A stretch of 64,000 nt of DNA from an uncultured Christensenellaceae bacterium (GCA_910587595.1 CAJULQ010000001.1:310001-374000); one strand, 5' to 3'; positions 8,893 to 18,004 are shown, numbered from the stretch's first letter. Numbers and translations are program-made. The notes: generated from the letters alone by a model not told the origin.

Positions 8893-9822
8893 CTACGCGT
8901 TCAGCGTGCCCGTAAGATCCCGCAACGTATTTATGTTACACCTTTTGCAAAGATTTGTCAACTCATTCACAAGGTTTACGCCCGCCATGGGATCGAAAAT
9001 GTTGGCGCTCCCCACTTGCACGGCCGTGGCGCCCGCCACCAAAAATTCCATTACGTCGTCCGCTGTCATGATGCCGCCCAAGCCCACAATGGGCAAGCGC
9101 ACCGCTTTATGCACCTCATACACCATTTTGAGCGCAATGGGTTTCACGGCGGGACCGGAAAGACCGCCGCACACGTTGGCCAAAATAGGCTTTCTCGCGC
9201 GCCAATCTATGGCCATGCCGCCCACCGTGTTGATGAGCGAAACGCAGTCGGCGCCGCCTTGTTCGGCCGCGCGGGCGTTGTCCGCTATGTTGGCCACGTT
9301 GGGCGAAAGCTTTACCATCAGCGGTTTTACGCAGTGCTTTTTTACCGCGCGGGTGATGCGTTGCACGCTTTCGGGCAACACGCCGAACGCCATGCCTCCC
9401 GCTTTCACGTTGGGACAACTGATATTCAGCTCCACCATTTTCACGCAATCGAGCGCGCTAACCCGCTCGGCCGTGTAGCAATAGTCCTCTTCCGTTTTGC
9501 CGGCAATGTTGGCGATCACCGCCGTGGAAAGCGTTTGCAAAAAAGGCACGTCGTCGCGAATGAACCCGTCTACGCCGGGGTTTTGCAAGCCCACGCTGTT
9601 GAGCATGCCGCACGGCGTTTCGGCAATGCGCGGCGAGGGGTTACCCTCTCTCTTTTCCTTGGTGATGCCTTTGGTGCAAATGCCGCCCAAAACGTTTATG
9701 TCGTAAAACTGCGCGTACTCTTTGCCGTAACCGAAAGTGCCGCTGGCCGTTAAAATAGGATTTTTAAGCCGTACGCCGCACAGCTCCACCGACAGATCGG
9801 GCATATTGTTCGAATGGTTCAC
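8893..9822 (-). CDS. pyrD: dihydroorotate dehydrogenase B, catalytic subunit
   Basis: FMN enzyme that oxidises dihydroorotate to orotate, passing electrons to PyrK. Typical stretches are ASGTFGYGKEY, GLQNPGVDGF, ELNISCPNVKAGG (active-site Cys region) and VGLGGIMTADD. I chose the GTG at 9820-9822: a GGAGG lies ten bases upstream inside pyrK, and the GTG overlaps the pyrK TGA. An ATG six codons later (MPDLSVELCG) is the main alternative but has no ribosome site. Length is about 309 residues. The neighbouring pyrK shows this is the NAD-dependent class 1B enzyme. Confidence 0.95.
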   Translation of the reverse strand: MNHSNNMPDLSVELCGVRLKNPILTASGTFGYGKEYAQFYDINVLGGICTKGITKEKREGNPSPRIAETPCGMLNSVGLQNPGVDGFIRDDVPFLQTLSTAVIANIAGKTEEDYCYTAERVSALDCVKMVELNISCPNVKAGGMAFGVLPESVQRITRAVKKHCVKPLMVKLSPNVANIADNARAAEQGGADCVSLINTVGGMAIDWRARKPILANVCGGLSGPAVKPIALKMVYEVHKAVRLPIVGLGGIMTADDVMEFLVAGATAVQVGSANIFDPMAGVNLVNELTNLCKRCNINTLRDLTGTLNA

Positions 9823-10583
9823 AGTACGATATCCTCCAAGCGGAATACGGGGCCGTCTACGCATGCGCGTTTACGCACGATCTCGCCGTTTTTTTCTTTG
9901 ATGTCGCACGCGCACACAAGGCACGCGCCCACGCCGCACCCCATGCGCGTTTCGCCCGACATATACGCGGGCACTTTGGTTTCGAGCGACAGCCGCGCCG
10001 CCGCTTTGAGCATGGGCGTGGGGCCGCACGTCAAGATCACGTCGGGCGAAATCTTCGCCATATCGGCGCGCAACGCGTCGGTGATAAAGCCGCTTCGACC
10101 GCAGGTGCCGTCGTCGGTGGCTACCACCGTTTTGCCGAACGAAGAAAACTCTTTTTCAAACAGCACGTTTTCGGCGGTGGAAAAACCGAGATACGATATG
10201 TATTCGCGGTCGGGATACGTTACGGGAACGGTGGCAAGCGGCGCACAGCCGATCCCGCCGCCCAGCAACACGATCTTGCGGTGCTTTTCTTCTAAAGTAA
10301 ACCCGTTGCCGATGGGCAAAACGGCTTGTAAACATGCGCCCTCCGGCTGCTCGGCCAAACAGCGCGTGCCCCCGCCTACCACCGCCGCCACCACGGTAAC
10401 GGTGCGCTCGGTAAATTTATAGATACAAAACGGACGGCGCAACAGATAGTTGCCGCCCACTTTCAAATGCAAAAACTGTCCGCACCGAATGGGCGGCAAC
10501 GGCTCGTCGGCGCCCAACTCCAATATGAATACGTTTGGCGCGGGCATGCTCTTTTTCAATATGCGTAGCAAAATGTCTTTCAT
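9819..10583 (-). CDS. pyrK: dihydroorotate dehydrogenase B, electron transfer subunit
   Basis: FAD and [2Fe-2S] subunit that transfers electrons from PyrD to NAD+. The FAD-binding part has LLRRPFCIYKF and the NAD part has VLLGGGIGCAPL. Near the C-terminus the cluster cysteines read MGCGVGACLVCAC, then ACVDGPVF. The ATG at 10583 has a GGGGCGG site upstream; a TTG two codons earlier is possible. About 254 residues. Its stop overlaps the pyrD start, consistent with coupled 1:1 translation. Confidence 0.95.
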   Translation of the reverse strand: MKDILLRILKKSMPAPNVFILELGADEPLPPIRCGQFLHLKVGGNYLLRRPFCIYKFTERTVTVVAAVVGGGTRCLAEQPEGACLQAVLPIGNGFTLEEKHRKIVLLGGGIGCAPLATVPVTYPDREYISYLGFSTAENVLFEKEFSSFGKTVVATDDGTCGRSGFITDALRADMAKISPDVILTCGPTPMLKAAARLSLETKVPAYMSGETRMGCGVGACLVCACDIKEKNGEIVRKRACVDGPVFRLEDIVL

Positions 10584-10598
10584 TCGCAACCGCCCCTT

Positions 10599-11519
10599 TT
10601 ATCCGCATTTGCCCGCGCGACGCAACGCCGCGTTGATGTCTTCGCGCATGGCGATCACGGCGTTTTCCGCCGCTTGCGCAAACGTTTGGCCTTTATACGC
10701 GTCTTTTTTATAGGCACACAAAATGCCGCGCGAGTTGTTCACGATGCCGCCCAATCCGTGTCGGTCGAAACAAACCGCCAAACCGTCGGCACTGCCGCCT
10801 TGCGCGCCGTAACCGGGAATAAGGAAAAAGAGCGACGGAAACTCGTTTCGCACCTTTTCGGCTTGCGCGGGATGCGTGGCGCCGATCACCGCGCCCACGT
10901 CCGAATAGCCGTAGCGACCGATACGGTCGGCGCCCGCCTCGGTCACGATCCGCGCCATGTGCTCGTACAGCGTTTTGCCGTCTTGCATGATCTGATCTTG
11001 CAATTGTCCGCTCGACGGGTTGGATGTTTTGACCAACGCGAATATGCCTTTATCGTATTTTTTGCAATCGGCCGTAAACGGATCCAATCCGTCGGTGCCG
11101 AGATACCCGTTCACCGTGAGAAAGTCGGCGGCAAAGGGCGCAAACGTCTGCTCGCCCACCGTCACGCCGCCGAGATAGGCCGCGCTGTAACAAGCGGCGG
11201 TAGACCCTATATCGTTGCGCTTGCAGTCGGCTATGGTAAACAACCCTTTTTGCTTGGCGTATGCCAACGTGTCGGCAAACGCTTGCATGCCCGCCACGCC
11301 GTACATTTCGTAATACGCCACTTGCACTTTCACCGCCGGCACGAGGGCGTGCAAACGGTCGATGAGCGCATAGTTGAACTGCGTGATCGCTTTGGCGGCG
11401 TCTTGTAGGGTCTTGCACGCCTTTTTGTCCGCGTCGGGCAAATAGTCGAGGCAAGTATCCAGCCCCACCGCCGTGGGGTTGTCGCATGTTTTTATCCGTT
11501 CGATGAGCATGTCAATCAT
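10599..11519 (-). CDS. pyrF: orotidine 5'-phosphate decarboxylase
   Basis: Decarboxylates OMP to UMP, the last step. The 306 residues fit the longer group (type 2) of the family rather than the 230-residue B. subtilis type. The catalytic stretch FTIADCKRNDIGST carries the Asp-Lys-Asp triad; LIPGYGAQGGSADGL is the phosphate-binding end. The gene overlaps the pyrC stop by eight bases, and pyrK follows 15 bases later, all in one operon. Confidence 0.96.
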   Translation of the reverse strand: MIDMLIERIKTCDNPTAVGLDTCLDYLPDADKKACKTLQDAAKAITQFNYALIDRLHALVPAVKVQVAYYEMYGVAGMQAFADTLAYAKQKGLFTIADCKRNDIGSTAACYSAAYLGGVTVGEQTFAPFAADFLTVNGYLGTDGLDPFTADCKKYDKGIFALVKTSNPSSGQLQDQIMQDGKTLYEHMARIVTEAGADRIGRYGYSDVGAVIGATHPAQAEKVRNEFPSLFFLIPGYGAQGGSADGLAVCFDRHGLGGIVNNSRGILCAYKKDAYKGQTFAQAAENAVIAMREDINAALRRAGKCG

Positions 11520-12789
11520 AGCTTTTTATCTCCTTTTCGTGGCCGTCCACCACCACGGCGACAACCGCTCCTTTCACTTTCCAACCGTGGAACAAACTGT
11601 TTTTGCCTTTGGACACAAACTTGGCGCTGTCTACCGTATAGCTTTTTTCGGGGTCTATCACGGTAATGTCGGCGCACGCGCCCTCTTTGAGCTCGCCCGT
11701 AGGCAGTCCCAATATGCGAGCGGGATTGCCGCTCATCAGCTTGCTGAGCTTTACGATATCGATTTTATCCGTTTCCACCAAATAGGTATAAGCCAGTGAA
11801 AACGCCGTTTCGAAACCGCTCGTGCCGAACGGCGCCGCTTGAAATTCGCGGTTCTTTTCGTCGGCATGGTGCGGCGCGTGATCGGTGGCAATGGCGTCGA
11901 TCGTGCCGTCTTGCAAACCTTGCACGATGGCGTCCACGTCTGCTTGGGTTCGTAGCGGCGGATTGATCTTGGCGTTGGTGTTGTAGTTCAATATCTCGTC
12001 GTCGGTGGCGGCAAAGTAGTGCGGGCACGTTTCGCACGTAACAAGCACGCCGCGCGCCTTGGCTTGCCGCACCAATTCCACACTGCCTTTGGTGCTCACG
12101 TGCGCGATGTGCACGCGCGCGCCCAGCGTTTCCGCCAACACGATGTCGCGCGCCACCATGCATTCTTCGGCCGCCCGCGTAATGCCCTTTAGACCCGAAA
12201 CGGTGGCGTTCAGCCCCTCGTTGGCCACGCCGTCGCCCGCCAAATCTTTGTCTTCGCAATGGCTGATGATGAGCGCGTTGCGCCCCGCCGCGTATTCGAG
12301 CGCCAGCCGCATGATATTGGCGTTGGACACCGGTCGTCCGTCGTCCGAAAAGGCCACCGCCCCCGCCTCTTGCATAAAGCCCATTTCGGCCATTTCTTTG
12401 CCTTGCTGGCCTTTGGTGATACAGCCGATGGGAAACACCTTGGCGCGATCCACCTCGGCGGCGCGGGTGCGCACGTATTTGACGAGCGCCGCATTATCCA
12501 CGGGCGGCACGGTGTTTGGCATGCACGCCACGGACGTAAACCCGCCGCGCAACGCCGCCGCGCTGCCGCTGGCGATATCCTCTTTGTATTCTTGCCCCGG
12601 ATCGCGCAAATGGCAGTGCATGTCCACAAAGCCCGGCAAAACGATCTTGCCGCTTGCGTCGATCTCGCGGTCGGCGGCGCAATCGATGTTTTTGCCGATC
12701 TTCACGATCTTACTGCCCTCGATGTAAATATCAGCCGGCTCGAACGCGTCGCCTATCACCGCGTTCCCGTTTTTGATGAGTACGTTCAT
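11512..12789 (-). CDS. pyrC: dihydroorotase
   Basis: Zinc amidohydrolase that closes carbamoyl aspartate to dihydroorotate. The 425-residue length is the usual class I type. The metal-binding motif is DMHCHLRDPGQEYKED near residue 58, with later metal ligands in ISHCEDKDL and IAHVS, and the conserved ATDHAPHH near residue 305. The start has AAGGA nine bases upstream. It lies 15 bases after pyrB; in many bacteria PyrC and PyrB form a complex, which the adjacency allows but does not prove. Confidence 0.97.
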   Translation of the reverse strand: MNVLIKNGNAVIGDAFEPADIYIEGSKIVKIGKNIDCAADREIDASGKIVLPGFVDMHCHLRDPGQEYKEDIASGSAAALRGGFTSVACMPNTVPPVDNAALVKYVRTRAAEVDRAKVFPIGCITKGQQGKEMAEMGFMQEAGAVAFSDDGRPVSNANIMRLALEYAAGRNALIISHCEDKDLAGDGVANEGLNATVSGLKGITRAAEECMVARDIVLAETLGARVHIAHVSTKGSVELVRQAKARGVLVTCETCPHYFAATDDEILNYNTNAKINPPLRTQADVDAIVQGLQDGTIDAIATDHAPHHADEKNREFQAAPFGTSGFETAFSLAYTYLVETDKIDIVKLSKLMSGNPARILGLPTGELKEGACADITVIDPEKSYTVDSAKFVSKGKNSLFHGWKVKGAVVAVVVDGHEKEIKSYD

Positions 12790-12804
12790 TCCCGTCCGTC
12801 CTTC

Positions 12805-13743
12805 TTATTTTCTGTCTTGTTCTTTGCCCTTAGCGCGCGTCAGTAAGAACAGCAACGCCATGCGGATAGCCAATCCGTTGGTCACTTGCCGCAAGATATA
12901 CGACTGCTCGCCGTCCGCCGTTTCGCTGCTCAGTTCCAACCCGCGGTTTATAGGGCCGGGGTGCAACAAGATCGCATCGGAATCGGCGCGGTTGAGCCGC
13001 GCGGCATTGATACCGTAATAACAGTTGTATTCCGCCGCGCCGGGAAAAAGTCCCGCTTGCTGCCGTTCGAGTTGCAATCGCAATCCCATGACAACGTTGG
13101 CGCCCTCTATGCAATCGTCGAGATCGGTGCTCACCGAAACGTCCATGTCCTCTATGCCCATGGGCAACAGCGTTTTGGGCGCGCACACCGTTACGTCGGC
13201 GCCCAACTTTCTCAGTCCCCAAATGTTACTGCGCGCCACGCGCGAATGCTTTACGTCGCCCGCGATCACCGCTTTGAGGCCTTTGAGGTCGCCGAACTTT
13301 TCTTGCATGGTGAAAATATCCAACAGCGCTTGCGTGGGGTGCTCGTTCATGCCGTCGCCCGCGTTTATCACGCTTGCGCGCACGTTCTTGGCCAAAAGGT
13401 GGGGCGCGCCCGACATGCTGTGCCGTATCACGACAACGTCTGTTAACAGCGCGTCTAACGTTTTACCCGTGTCTATCAGCGTTTCGCCTTTGGTCACGCT
13501 GGAGGCCGACGCCGATATGTTTATGGCGTTGGCGCTCATGATCTTGGCCGCCGATTCAAACGACGTGCGGGTGCGCGTGCTGTTTTCGTAAAACAGATTT
13601 ACGATGTTCTTGCCTTGCAGATGGGGCGTTTTTTTCACGTTTTGGTCGAGGATCTTGCGCATTTCCCGCGCCGTGGATAGTATCTCTTCCATCTCCTCCG
13701 TGGTAACGTCTTTTAACCCCAACAAATCTTTACGCTTTAACAA
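12805..13743 (-). CDS. pyrB: aspartate carbamoyltransferase catalytic chain
   Basis: Condenses carbamoyl phosphate with aspartate. The 312 residues are the normal length. The carbamoyl-phosphate motif is ENSTRTRTSFE, with HPTQALLDIFTM and LLHPGPINRG further on. The start codon is TTG at 13741-13743, preceded by GGGAG; no ATG or GTG fits the conserved N-terminus. No pyrI regulatory subunit gene is present, as expected for the Bacillus-type trimer. Confidence 0.96.
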   Translation of the reverse strand: MLKRKDLLGLKDVTTEEMEEILSTAREMRKILDQNVKKTPHLQGKNIVNLFYENSTRTRTSFESAAKIMSANAINISASASSVTKGETLIDTGKTLDALLTDVVVIRHSMSGAPHLLAKNVRASVINAGDGMNEHPTQALLDIFTMQEKFGDLKGLKAVIAGDVKHSRVARSNIWGLRKLGADVTVCAPKTLLPMGIEDMDVSVSTDLDDCIEGANVVMGLRLQLERQQAGLFPGAAEYNCYYGINAARLNRADSDAILLHPGPINRGLELSSETADGEQSYILRQVTNGLAIRMALLFLLTRAKGKEQDRK

Positions 13744-13771
13744 AACCTTTTCTCCCGTTGTTATCGGCCGC

Positions 13772-14311
13772 TCAATCTATGCTGTAGATGTCCACGCCGT
13801 CTTTGCCGTCCGTTTGTTTCACGTTCACCGAAACCAATTCGTTGCGCGACGTGGGCAACACTTTGCCCACATAATTGGCGCCGATGGGCAATTCGCGGCC
13901 GCCGCGATCTATCAGCACGGCCAACTGAATGGTTTTGGGTCGCCCCATGCCGCCGATGGCCTCCATGGCGGCGCGCACCGTGCGCCCCGTATACAGCACG
14001 TCGTCAACCAGCACCACGTTGGCGCCCGTTACCGAAAAAGGCAGATCGGTGCCCTTAATGTGCGGGTGATCGTCTATGAGCGAGTAATCGTCGCGGTACA
14101 GCGTGATGTCTAACGATCCGCACGGCACCTCTTTGCCCTCTACGTCGGCAATGATCTTTCTCAGCGCCGCGGCAAGCGGCACGCCCCGCCGTTGAATGCC
14201 CACCAACACGAGGTTGTCCACCCCGCGGTTGCGCTCGATCATTTCGTGTCCGATCCGAATGAGCGCGCGGCGCATTTCTTCTTCGTTCATGATAGCGGCC
14301 TTAAAACGCAT
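13772..14311 (-). CDS. pyrR: bifunctional pyr operon regulator / uracil phosphoribosyltransferase
   Basis: PyrR binds UMP and pyr-mRNA to promote attenuation, and has uracil phosphoribosyltransferase activity. The ATG at 14311 follows GGAGG by nine bases and gives 179 residues, the family norm; a 50-codon upstream extension is the wrong-frame reading of rluD. The PRPP motif is VLVDDVLYTGRTVRAA at about 98-113. Known pyr operons carry PyrR-binding attenuators in their leader and between the first genes, but only 16 bases precede pyrR here and 28 bases follow it, so no attenuator fits at this place. Confidence 0.96.
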   Translation of the reverse strand: MRFKAAIMNEEEMRRALIRIGHEMIERNRGVDNLVLVGIQRRGVPLAAALRKIIADVEGKEVPCGSLDITLYRDDYSLIDDHPHIKGTDLPFSVTGANVVLVDDVLYTGRTVRAAMEAIGGMGRPKTIQLAVLIDRGGRELPIGANYVGKVLPTSRNELVSVNVKQTDGKDGVDIYSID

Positions 14312-14327
14312 TGTATATGTTCCTCCT

Positions 14328-15230
14328 TTACGCTTGGCGTAACGTGTTGAGTATTTTTTGAAAGTAGTCGGGCAACGGCGCCGTGAATGTGAGCAAACGC
14401 TCGCTCGAAGGATGGCGGAACGTGATAGACGCGGCATGCAGCAGTTGCCCGTCGAGCGCAAATTTCCCCGCCCCGAAACCGTACGTTTTATCGCCCGCCA
14501 CGGGGTGCCCCAAATACTGCGCGTGCACGCGGATCTGGTGCGTGCGTCCCGTTTCGATCACAAACTCCGCAAGACAATATTTTGCAAACCGTTCGGTTAC
14601 GCGATAATGCGTGATTGCCTCTTTGCCTTGCGGCAACACCACCATTTTTTTGCGGTCGCGCGGATTGCGTCCTATGTACGTGCGCACCTCGCCCGCATCG
14701 TTTTTGAGGTTGCCTTCGAGTAGCGCTATATACGCTTTGTGCATTTCGCGGCGGCTGAGTTGCCCCGCGAGCGAGGCGTGCGCCTTGTCGTTTTTGGCCA
14801 CCACCAACACGCCCGACGTGTCTTTGTCGAGGCGGTGCACAATGCCCGGCCGCACCGCGCCGCCCATTTCGGACAGTTTGCCGAAACGGTATAAAAGCGC
14901 GTTTACCAGCGTGCCGCTGTGCACGCCCGCGCCGGGGTGCACGCTCATGCCTTGCCGCTTGTCGATCACGGCCACGTCGTCGTCTTCGTATAAAACGGTT
15001 AGGGGCAAGTCTTCGGGTTGCGCCGTCGGCTCGTACTGCTCTTGCGTTACCTCGATCTCGTCGCCCGCTTTCAAGATACAGCCGCCTTTCACCGTTTGCC
15101 CGTTCACGCGCACAAAGCCGCCGTCGTTCAGCTGTTTTACGTGCGAACGGGTGGTATCCAAAGCGGCGGATAGAAACACGTCTAACCGCTCGCCGCCTTT
15201 TTCCACCGTTATCGCGCTACTGTGCGTCAT
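14328..15230 (-). CDS. RluA/RluD family pseudouridine synthase
   Basis: Modifies uridines in 23S rRNA. An S4 RNA-binding domain covers about residues 5-75 (ERLDVFLSAALDTTRSHVKQ), and the catalytic motif is GIVHRLDKDTSGVLVVAKN with the active-site Asp. The ATG at 15230 overlaps the end of lspA by 14 bases; an upstream extension reads lspA in the wrong frame. The lspA-rluD-pyrR order is the same as in Bacillus subtilis (lspA-ylyB-pyrR), which supports the start and the call. About 300 residues. Confidence 0.95.
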   Translation of the reverse strand: MTHSSAITVEKGGERLDVFLSAALDTTRSHVKQLNDGGFVRVNGQTVKGGCILKAGDEIEVTQEQYEPTAQPEDLPLTVLYEDDDVAVIDKRQGMSVHPGAGVHSGTLVNALLYRFGKLSEMGGAVRPGIVHRLDKDTSGVLVVAKNDKAHASLAGQLSRREMHKAYIALLEGNLKNDAGEVRTYIGRNPRDRKKMVVLPQGKEAITHYRVTERFAKYCLAEFVIETGRTHQIRVHAQYLGHPVAGDKTYGFGAGKFALDGQLLHAASITFRHPSSERLLTFTAPLPDYFQKILNTLRQA

Positions 15231-16020
15231 GTTCGTCCGCTTGTTCGGGCGGCTCCGCCGCCGATCGTTGCTCGCCATTTGCCGAGAGCGTTTGCTCCTT
15301 TTCCCCGTCCGCGTTTACGGTTACGTCGGGCGCTACGTCCGCCGCCGTGTTTTCTTCGGCCTCGATCGTTTGGCTATCGCCGTTTTGGGGCACATTCAAT
15401 TCGCCCGCGCTGTTTTCCGCGGGCGCGGCCGACGCTTTTTTGGGCTCTTTATAGATCACGATAAAGTACACCAAAAACAGCACAACGCCCACCGTAAGCC
15501 CCACGTCGGCCATGTTGAATATGGCAAAGCTTTCGCCCAGCAACGGCACGTCGCAACCGAAAAACACGATCTCCACAAAGTCGCGCACGTAGTGCAAGCA
15601 AAGTCGGTCGATAAAATTGCCGATAGCGCCCGCAATAATGAGCGCAATAGACACGCGCATCAAAATGTGCCGCTTGCGGCAACGGTACAACAGCCAGCAA
15701 AACACGCCCACCGCCAACACCGTGATCACCAAAAACACGATGCGTATGGCGTTGTCGCTCATGATCTTTTCCAATCCGAACGCACTGCCAAACGCCGCTT
15801 TTGTGTTTTTCACATAGGTGATATACAAAAATTGCGGGAGGACTTGCAAGCTTTGCCCCTCGAACATGTTGTGCGCCACCAGCGCTTTGCTGATAAGATC
15901 GAGCGCCAACAAGGCGGCCGCCACAATGAGTTCCACGCGCGCATGTTTGATATACGCCCACGCCGCAAGTCCGAACTTTTTGAGCGGCGAAATATTGTTG
16001 TTTTGTTTATTTTCCTGCAT
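15217..16020 (-). CDS. lspA: signal peptidase II with an acidic C-terminal extension
   Basis: Membrane aspartyl protease that cleaves lipoprotein signal peptides; the window encodes several lipoproteins. The core spans about residues 20-190 with four hydrophobic segments. It has VKNTKAAFGSAFG, the first catalytic Asp in GNFIDRL plus VRDFVE, and the second in FNMADVGLTVG. The 267 residues exceed the usual 150-170: after IVIYKEPKKASAA a hydrophilic Glu/Ala/Asp-rich tail of about 70 residues follows, ending AEPPEQADEHDAQ. The tail would be cytoplasmic. The gene overlaps the sepF stop by 14 bases. Confidence 0.94.
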   Translation of the reverse strand: MQENKQNNNISPLKKFGLAAWAYIKHARVELIVAAALLALDLISKALVAHNMFEGQSLQVLPQFLYITYVKNTKAAFGSAFGLEKIMSDNAIRIVFLVITVLAVGVFCWLLYRCRKRHILMRVSIALIIAGAIGNFIDRLCLHYVRDFVEIVFFGCDVPLLGESFAIFNMADVGLTVGVVLFLVYFIVIYKEPKKASAAPAENSAGELNVPQNGDSQTIEAEENTAADVAPDVTVNADGEKEQTLSANGEQRSAAEPPEQADEHDAQ

Positions 16021-16435
16021 ACGGTACGGTTATTCCCACTCCTTCGGGCGAAAGCAAGAAGATATTGCCCGCTATTCTGTGCACGCTGCCGCTCAAAGCA
16101 TAGGTTGCGCCGCTCACGAAATCGAGAATGCGTTGCGCCGCCATAGGCTCCACGTTATCGAGATTGACCACCGCGGGTTCGTGCTGTTTGAGAAAGTCGA
16201 TAAGCGCTTGCACGTCTTCGGGCGTGCGCGGCTCGTACACGCCCACATTCTGAAAATAGGGCGTAGACATATACTTGCCCGTAAAACTTGCCGTTTTTTG
16301 CATGGTGGACGTTTGCGAGTAAGACGGCATGGAGCCGCCGAACGCATTTTTGCCGTGCGTGTCTTCGAAAAACTCCATGTTGTTTTCGTTGCCGTCGAAA
16401 TTTCTGCCGTTGTTGGCAAAATCGTTGAATCGCAT
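16007..16435 (-). CDS. sepF: cell division protein SepF
   Basis: SepF anchors FtsZ to the membrane and shapes septation in Gram-positive bacteria. The C-terminal core is clear: VVNLDNVEPMAAQRILDF, then YALSGSVHRIAGNIFL. The first 60 residues are a flexible Asn/Gly/Ser-rich linker. SepF usually begins with a membrane-binding amphipathic helix; here the N-terminus MRFNDFANNGRNFDGN looks weakly amphipathic at best. The 142 residues are near family norm. The yggS-sepF order is also seen in Bacillus (ylmE-ylmF). Confidence 0.93.
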   Translation of the reverse strand: MRFNDFANNGRNFDGNENNMEFFEDTHGKNAFGGSMPSYSQTSTMQKTASFTGKYMSTPYFQNVGVYEPRTPEDVQALIDFLKQHEPAVVNLDNVEPMAAQRILDFVSGATYALSGSVHRIAGNIFLLSPEGVGITVPYAGK

Positions 16436-16447
16436 ATGCTTTTTCTC

Positions 16448-17137
16448 CTACCGTTTTTCGTATCGATCGCGCGCCCCGAACAACGCGCGCCCCGGCCGTA
16501 TCATGGTGGCGCCGCACCGAACGGCCGTGATATAATCGTTGCTCATGCCCACCGAAAGCGTGTCGACCGCGCTCTGCCGTTGCCGTAAGCGGACAAACAG
16601 TTCGCGCATTTGTTCGTATAGCTTTACGGGCGCTTGCACGGGCGGCACGCTCATCAGTCCGCGAAGCCGCACATGGCGCATTTCGCTCGCCGCCGCCGTC
16701 AGTTCGTCTACGGCCTCGGGCAGTACGCCGCTCTTGTTCTCTTCCCGCCCGATGTTCACTTCCACGAGAATATCGGTGACCGTTGCTTGCCGCGCCGACA
16801 GTTTGTCTATTTCTTGCAACAGCGACAGCCTATCCACCGACTGGATCATTTCCGCCTTGCCTACCACGTATTTCACCTTGTTGGTTTGCAAGGCGCCGAT
16901 GATGTGCCACCGCAAAGGCGAATCGACGCGATACTTTTGCAAAAACTCTTGTACGCGGTTTTCGCCCGCCGTATCGATGCCAAGCGCCGGCAACCGTTCC
17001 GCCACGCTTTGCGGCACGCACTTGGTGGCCGCCACGATGCGCACGTCGTCCGCCGACCGCCCCACCGCCGCACATGCGTTTGCCACTTCGTCGCGCAGGC
17101 GCATAACATTGTCTTTGAGCGCGCCCGCGTTATCCAT
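16448..17137 (-). CDS. YggS family pyridoxal phosphate homeostasis protein
   Basis: PLP-binding protein of the alanine-racemase-like fold (COG0325) that keeps B6 balance. The PLP lysine lies in IVAATKCVP, and GENRVQEFLQK plus WHIIGALQTNKVKY are hallmark stretches. The ATG at 17137 follows a GGAG site by seven bases and overlaps the stop of the ATP-grasp gene by eight bases; a 69-codon upstream extension is the out-of-frame reading of that gene. About 229 residues, as usual. The next gene is sepF, as in the Bacillus yggS/ylmE cluster. Confidence 0.95.
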   Translation of the reverse strand: MDNAGALKDNVMRLRDEVANACAAVGRSADDVRIVAATKCVPQSVAERLPALGIDTAGENRVQEFLQKYRVDSPLRWHIIGALQTNKVKYVVGKAEMIQSVDRLSLLQEIDKLSARQATVTDILVEVNIGREENKSGVLPEAVDELTAAASEMRHVRLRGLMSVPPVQAPVKLYEQMRELFVRLRQRQSAVDTLSVGMSNDYITAVRCGATMIRPGRALFGARDRYEKR

Positions 17138-17987
17138 ACACACGCTCCATGAGGTATGCCGCATATCTCTCGGCAAGCGGTATGCCCAGCCTTTCGGCGT
17201 TTTGCATATAGGCCGAGCTGTTCGCCTCGATAAACACGAACGTACCCTCCTCGCACATAAAATCCACCGAACCGTACGATAGGCCGATTGCCGCCGCCGC
17301 ACGCTCTGCTTGCGCTTGTAATGCAAGCGGCAACGCCGCCGCAAACATCTGCCCGCCCACAGCCACGCCCGAACGGAAATCGGTGGTATTGCGCCGCTCT
17401 ACCGCGCCCACCGCGCGCCCGCCCACGATATACACGCGGGTATCGGTGCCCGCCCGTTCGCCGCGCACAAAACGTTGGAATAGGTGCGGCGTATGCATCA
17501 TCTTTTCATGCAATGCGCGCAATTCGTTTTCGTCTTTTGCCAAAAATACTTGTCTGCCTTGGCTGCCCACGCATGCTTTGACCACCGCGGGAAATCCCAC
17601 CGTTTTCGCCACGTGTTCCAAAAACGCTTGATCGGCGCCGTCCGATACGTCGTATACAAGGGGCGCTATCACCGTTTGGGGCAACACGACCTTGCCCGTA
17701 ACGGCGGCAAACGTTTTTTCTTTGTCGTCGCACGTTTCGATGGCGGCGGCGCTGTTGAACACGCGCACGCCCGCATTTTCCAACGCGCGCGCCAACGCCG
17801 TGTCTTTGTTCCAAAACAGCACAAAATCGCACGCGGGCGGCGTGAACGGAAAGGAGGCTATCGCTCCGTCCGCTCTACGCAACAAAACACCGCGTGCGTT
17901 CAGCTCTTCCCGCATGCGGGAAAACACGTATTCCATGCCCGCGTCGGTGTAATATTTGTTTGCGATAAAAGCGGCAACTTTCTCCAT
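17130..17987 (-). CDS. RimK-like ATP-grasp ligase
   Basis: An ATP-grasp enzyme that would join a carboxylate to an amine through an acyl-phosphate; the substrate is unknown. Visible parts are an N-terminal pre-ATP domain, GFPAVVKACVGSQGRQVFL (ATP-binding lysine) at about 132-150, LFQRFVRGERAGTDTRVYIV, and the metal-binding end SVDFMCEEGTFVFIEANSSA. RimK-type ligases make glutamate tails, cofactors or peptides; nothing nearby fixes the role. It is the first gene after a consensus promoter at 18005-18033 and so heads the whole yggS-sepF-lspA-rluD-pyr transcript. Confidence 0.85.
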   Translation of the reverse strand: MEKVAAFIANKYYTDAGMEYVFSRMREELNARGVLLRRADGAIASFPFTPPACDFVLFWNKDTALARALENAGVRVFNSAAAIETCDDKEKTFAAVTGKVVLPQTVIAPLVYDVSDGADQAFLEHVAKTVGFPAVVKACVGSQGRQVFLAKDENELRALHEKMMHTPHLFQRFVRGERAGTDTRVYIVGGRAVGAVERRNTTDFRSGVAVGGQMFAAALPLALQAQAERAAAAIGLSYGSVDFMCEEGTFVFIEANSSAYMQNAERLGIPLAERYAAYLMERVYG

Positions 17988-18004
17988 ACACCACCTTACC
18001 GTAT

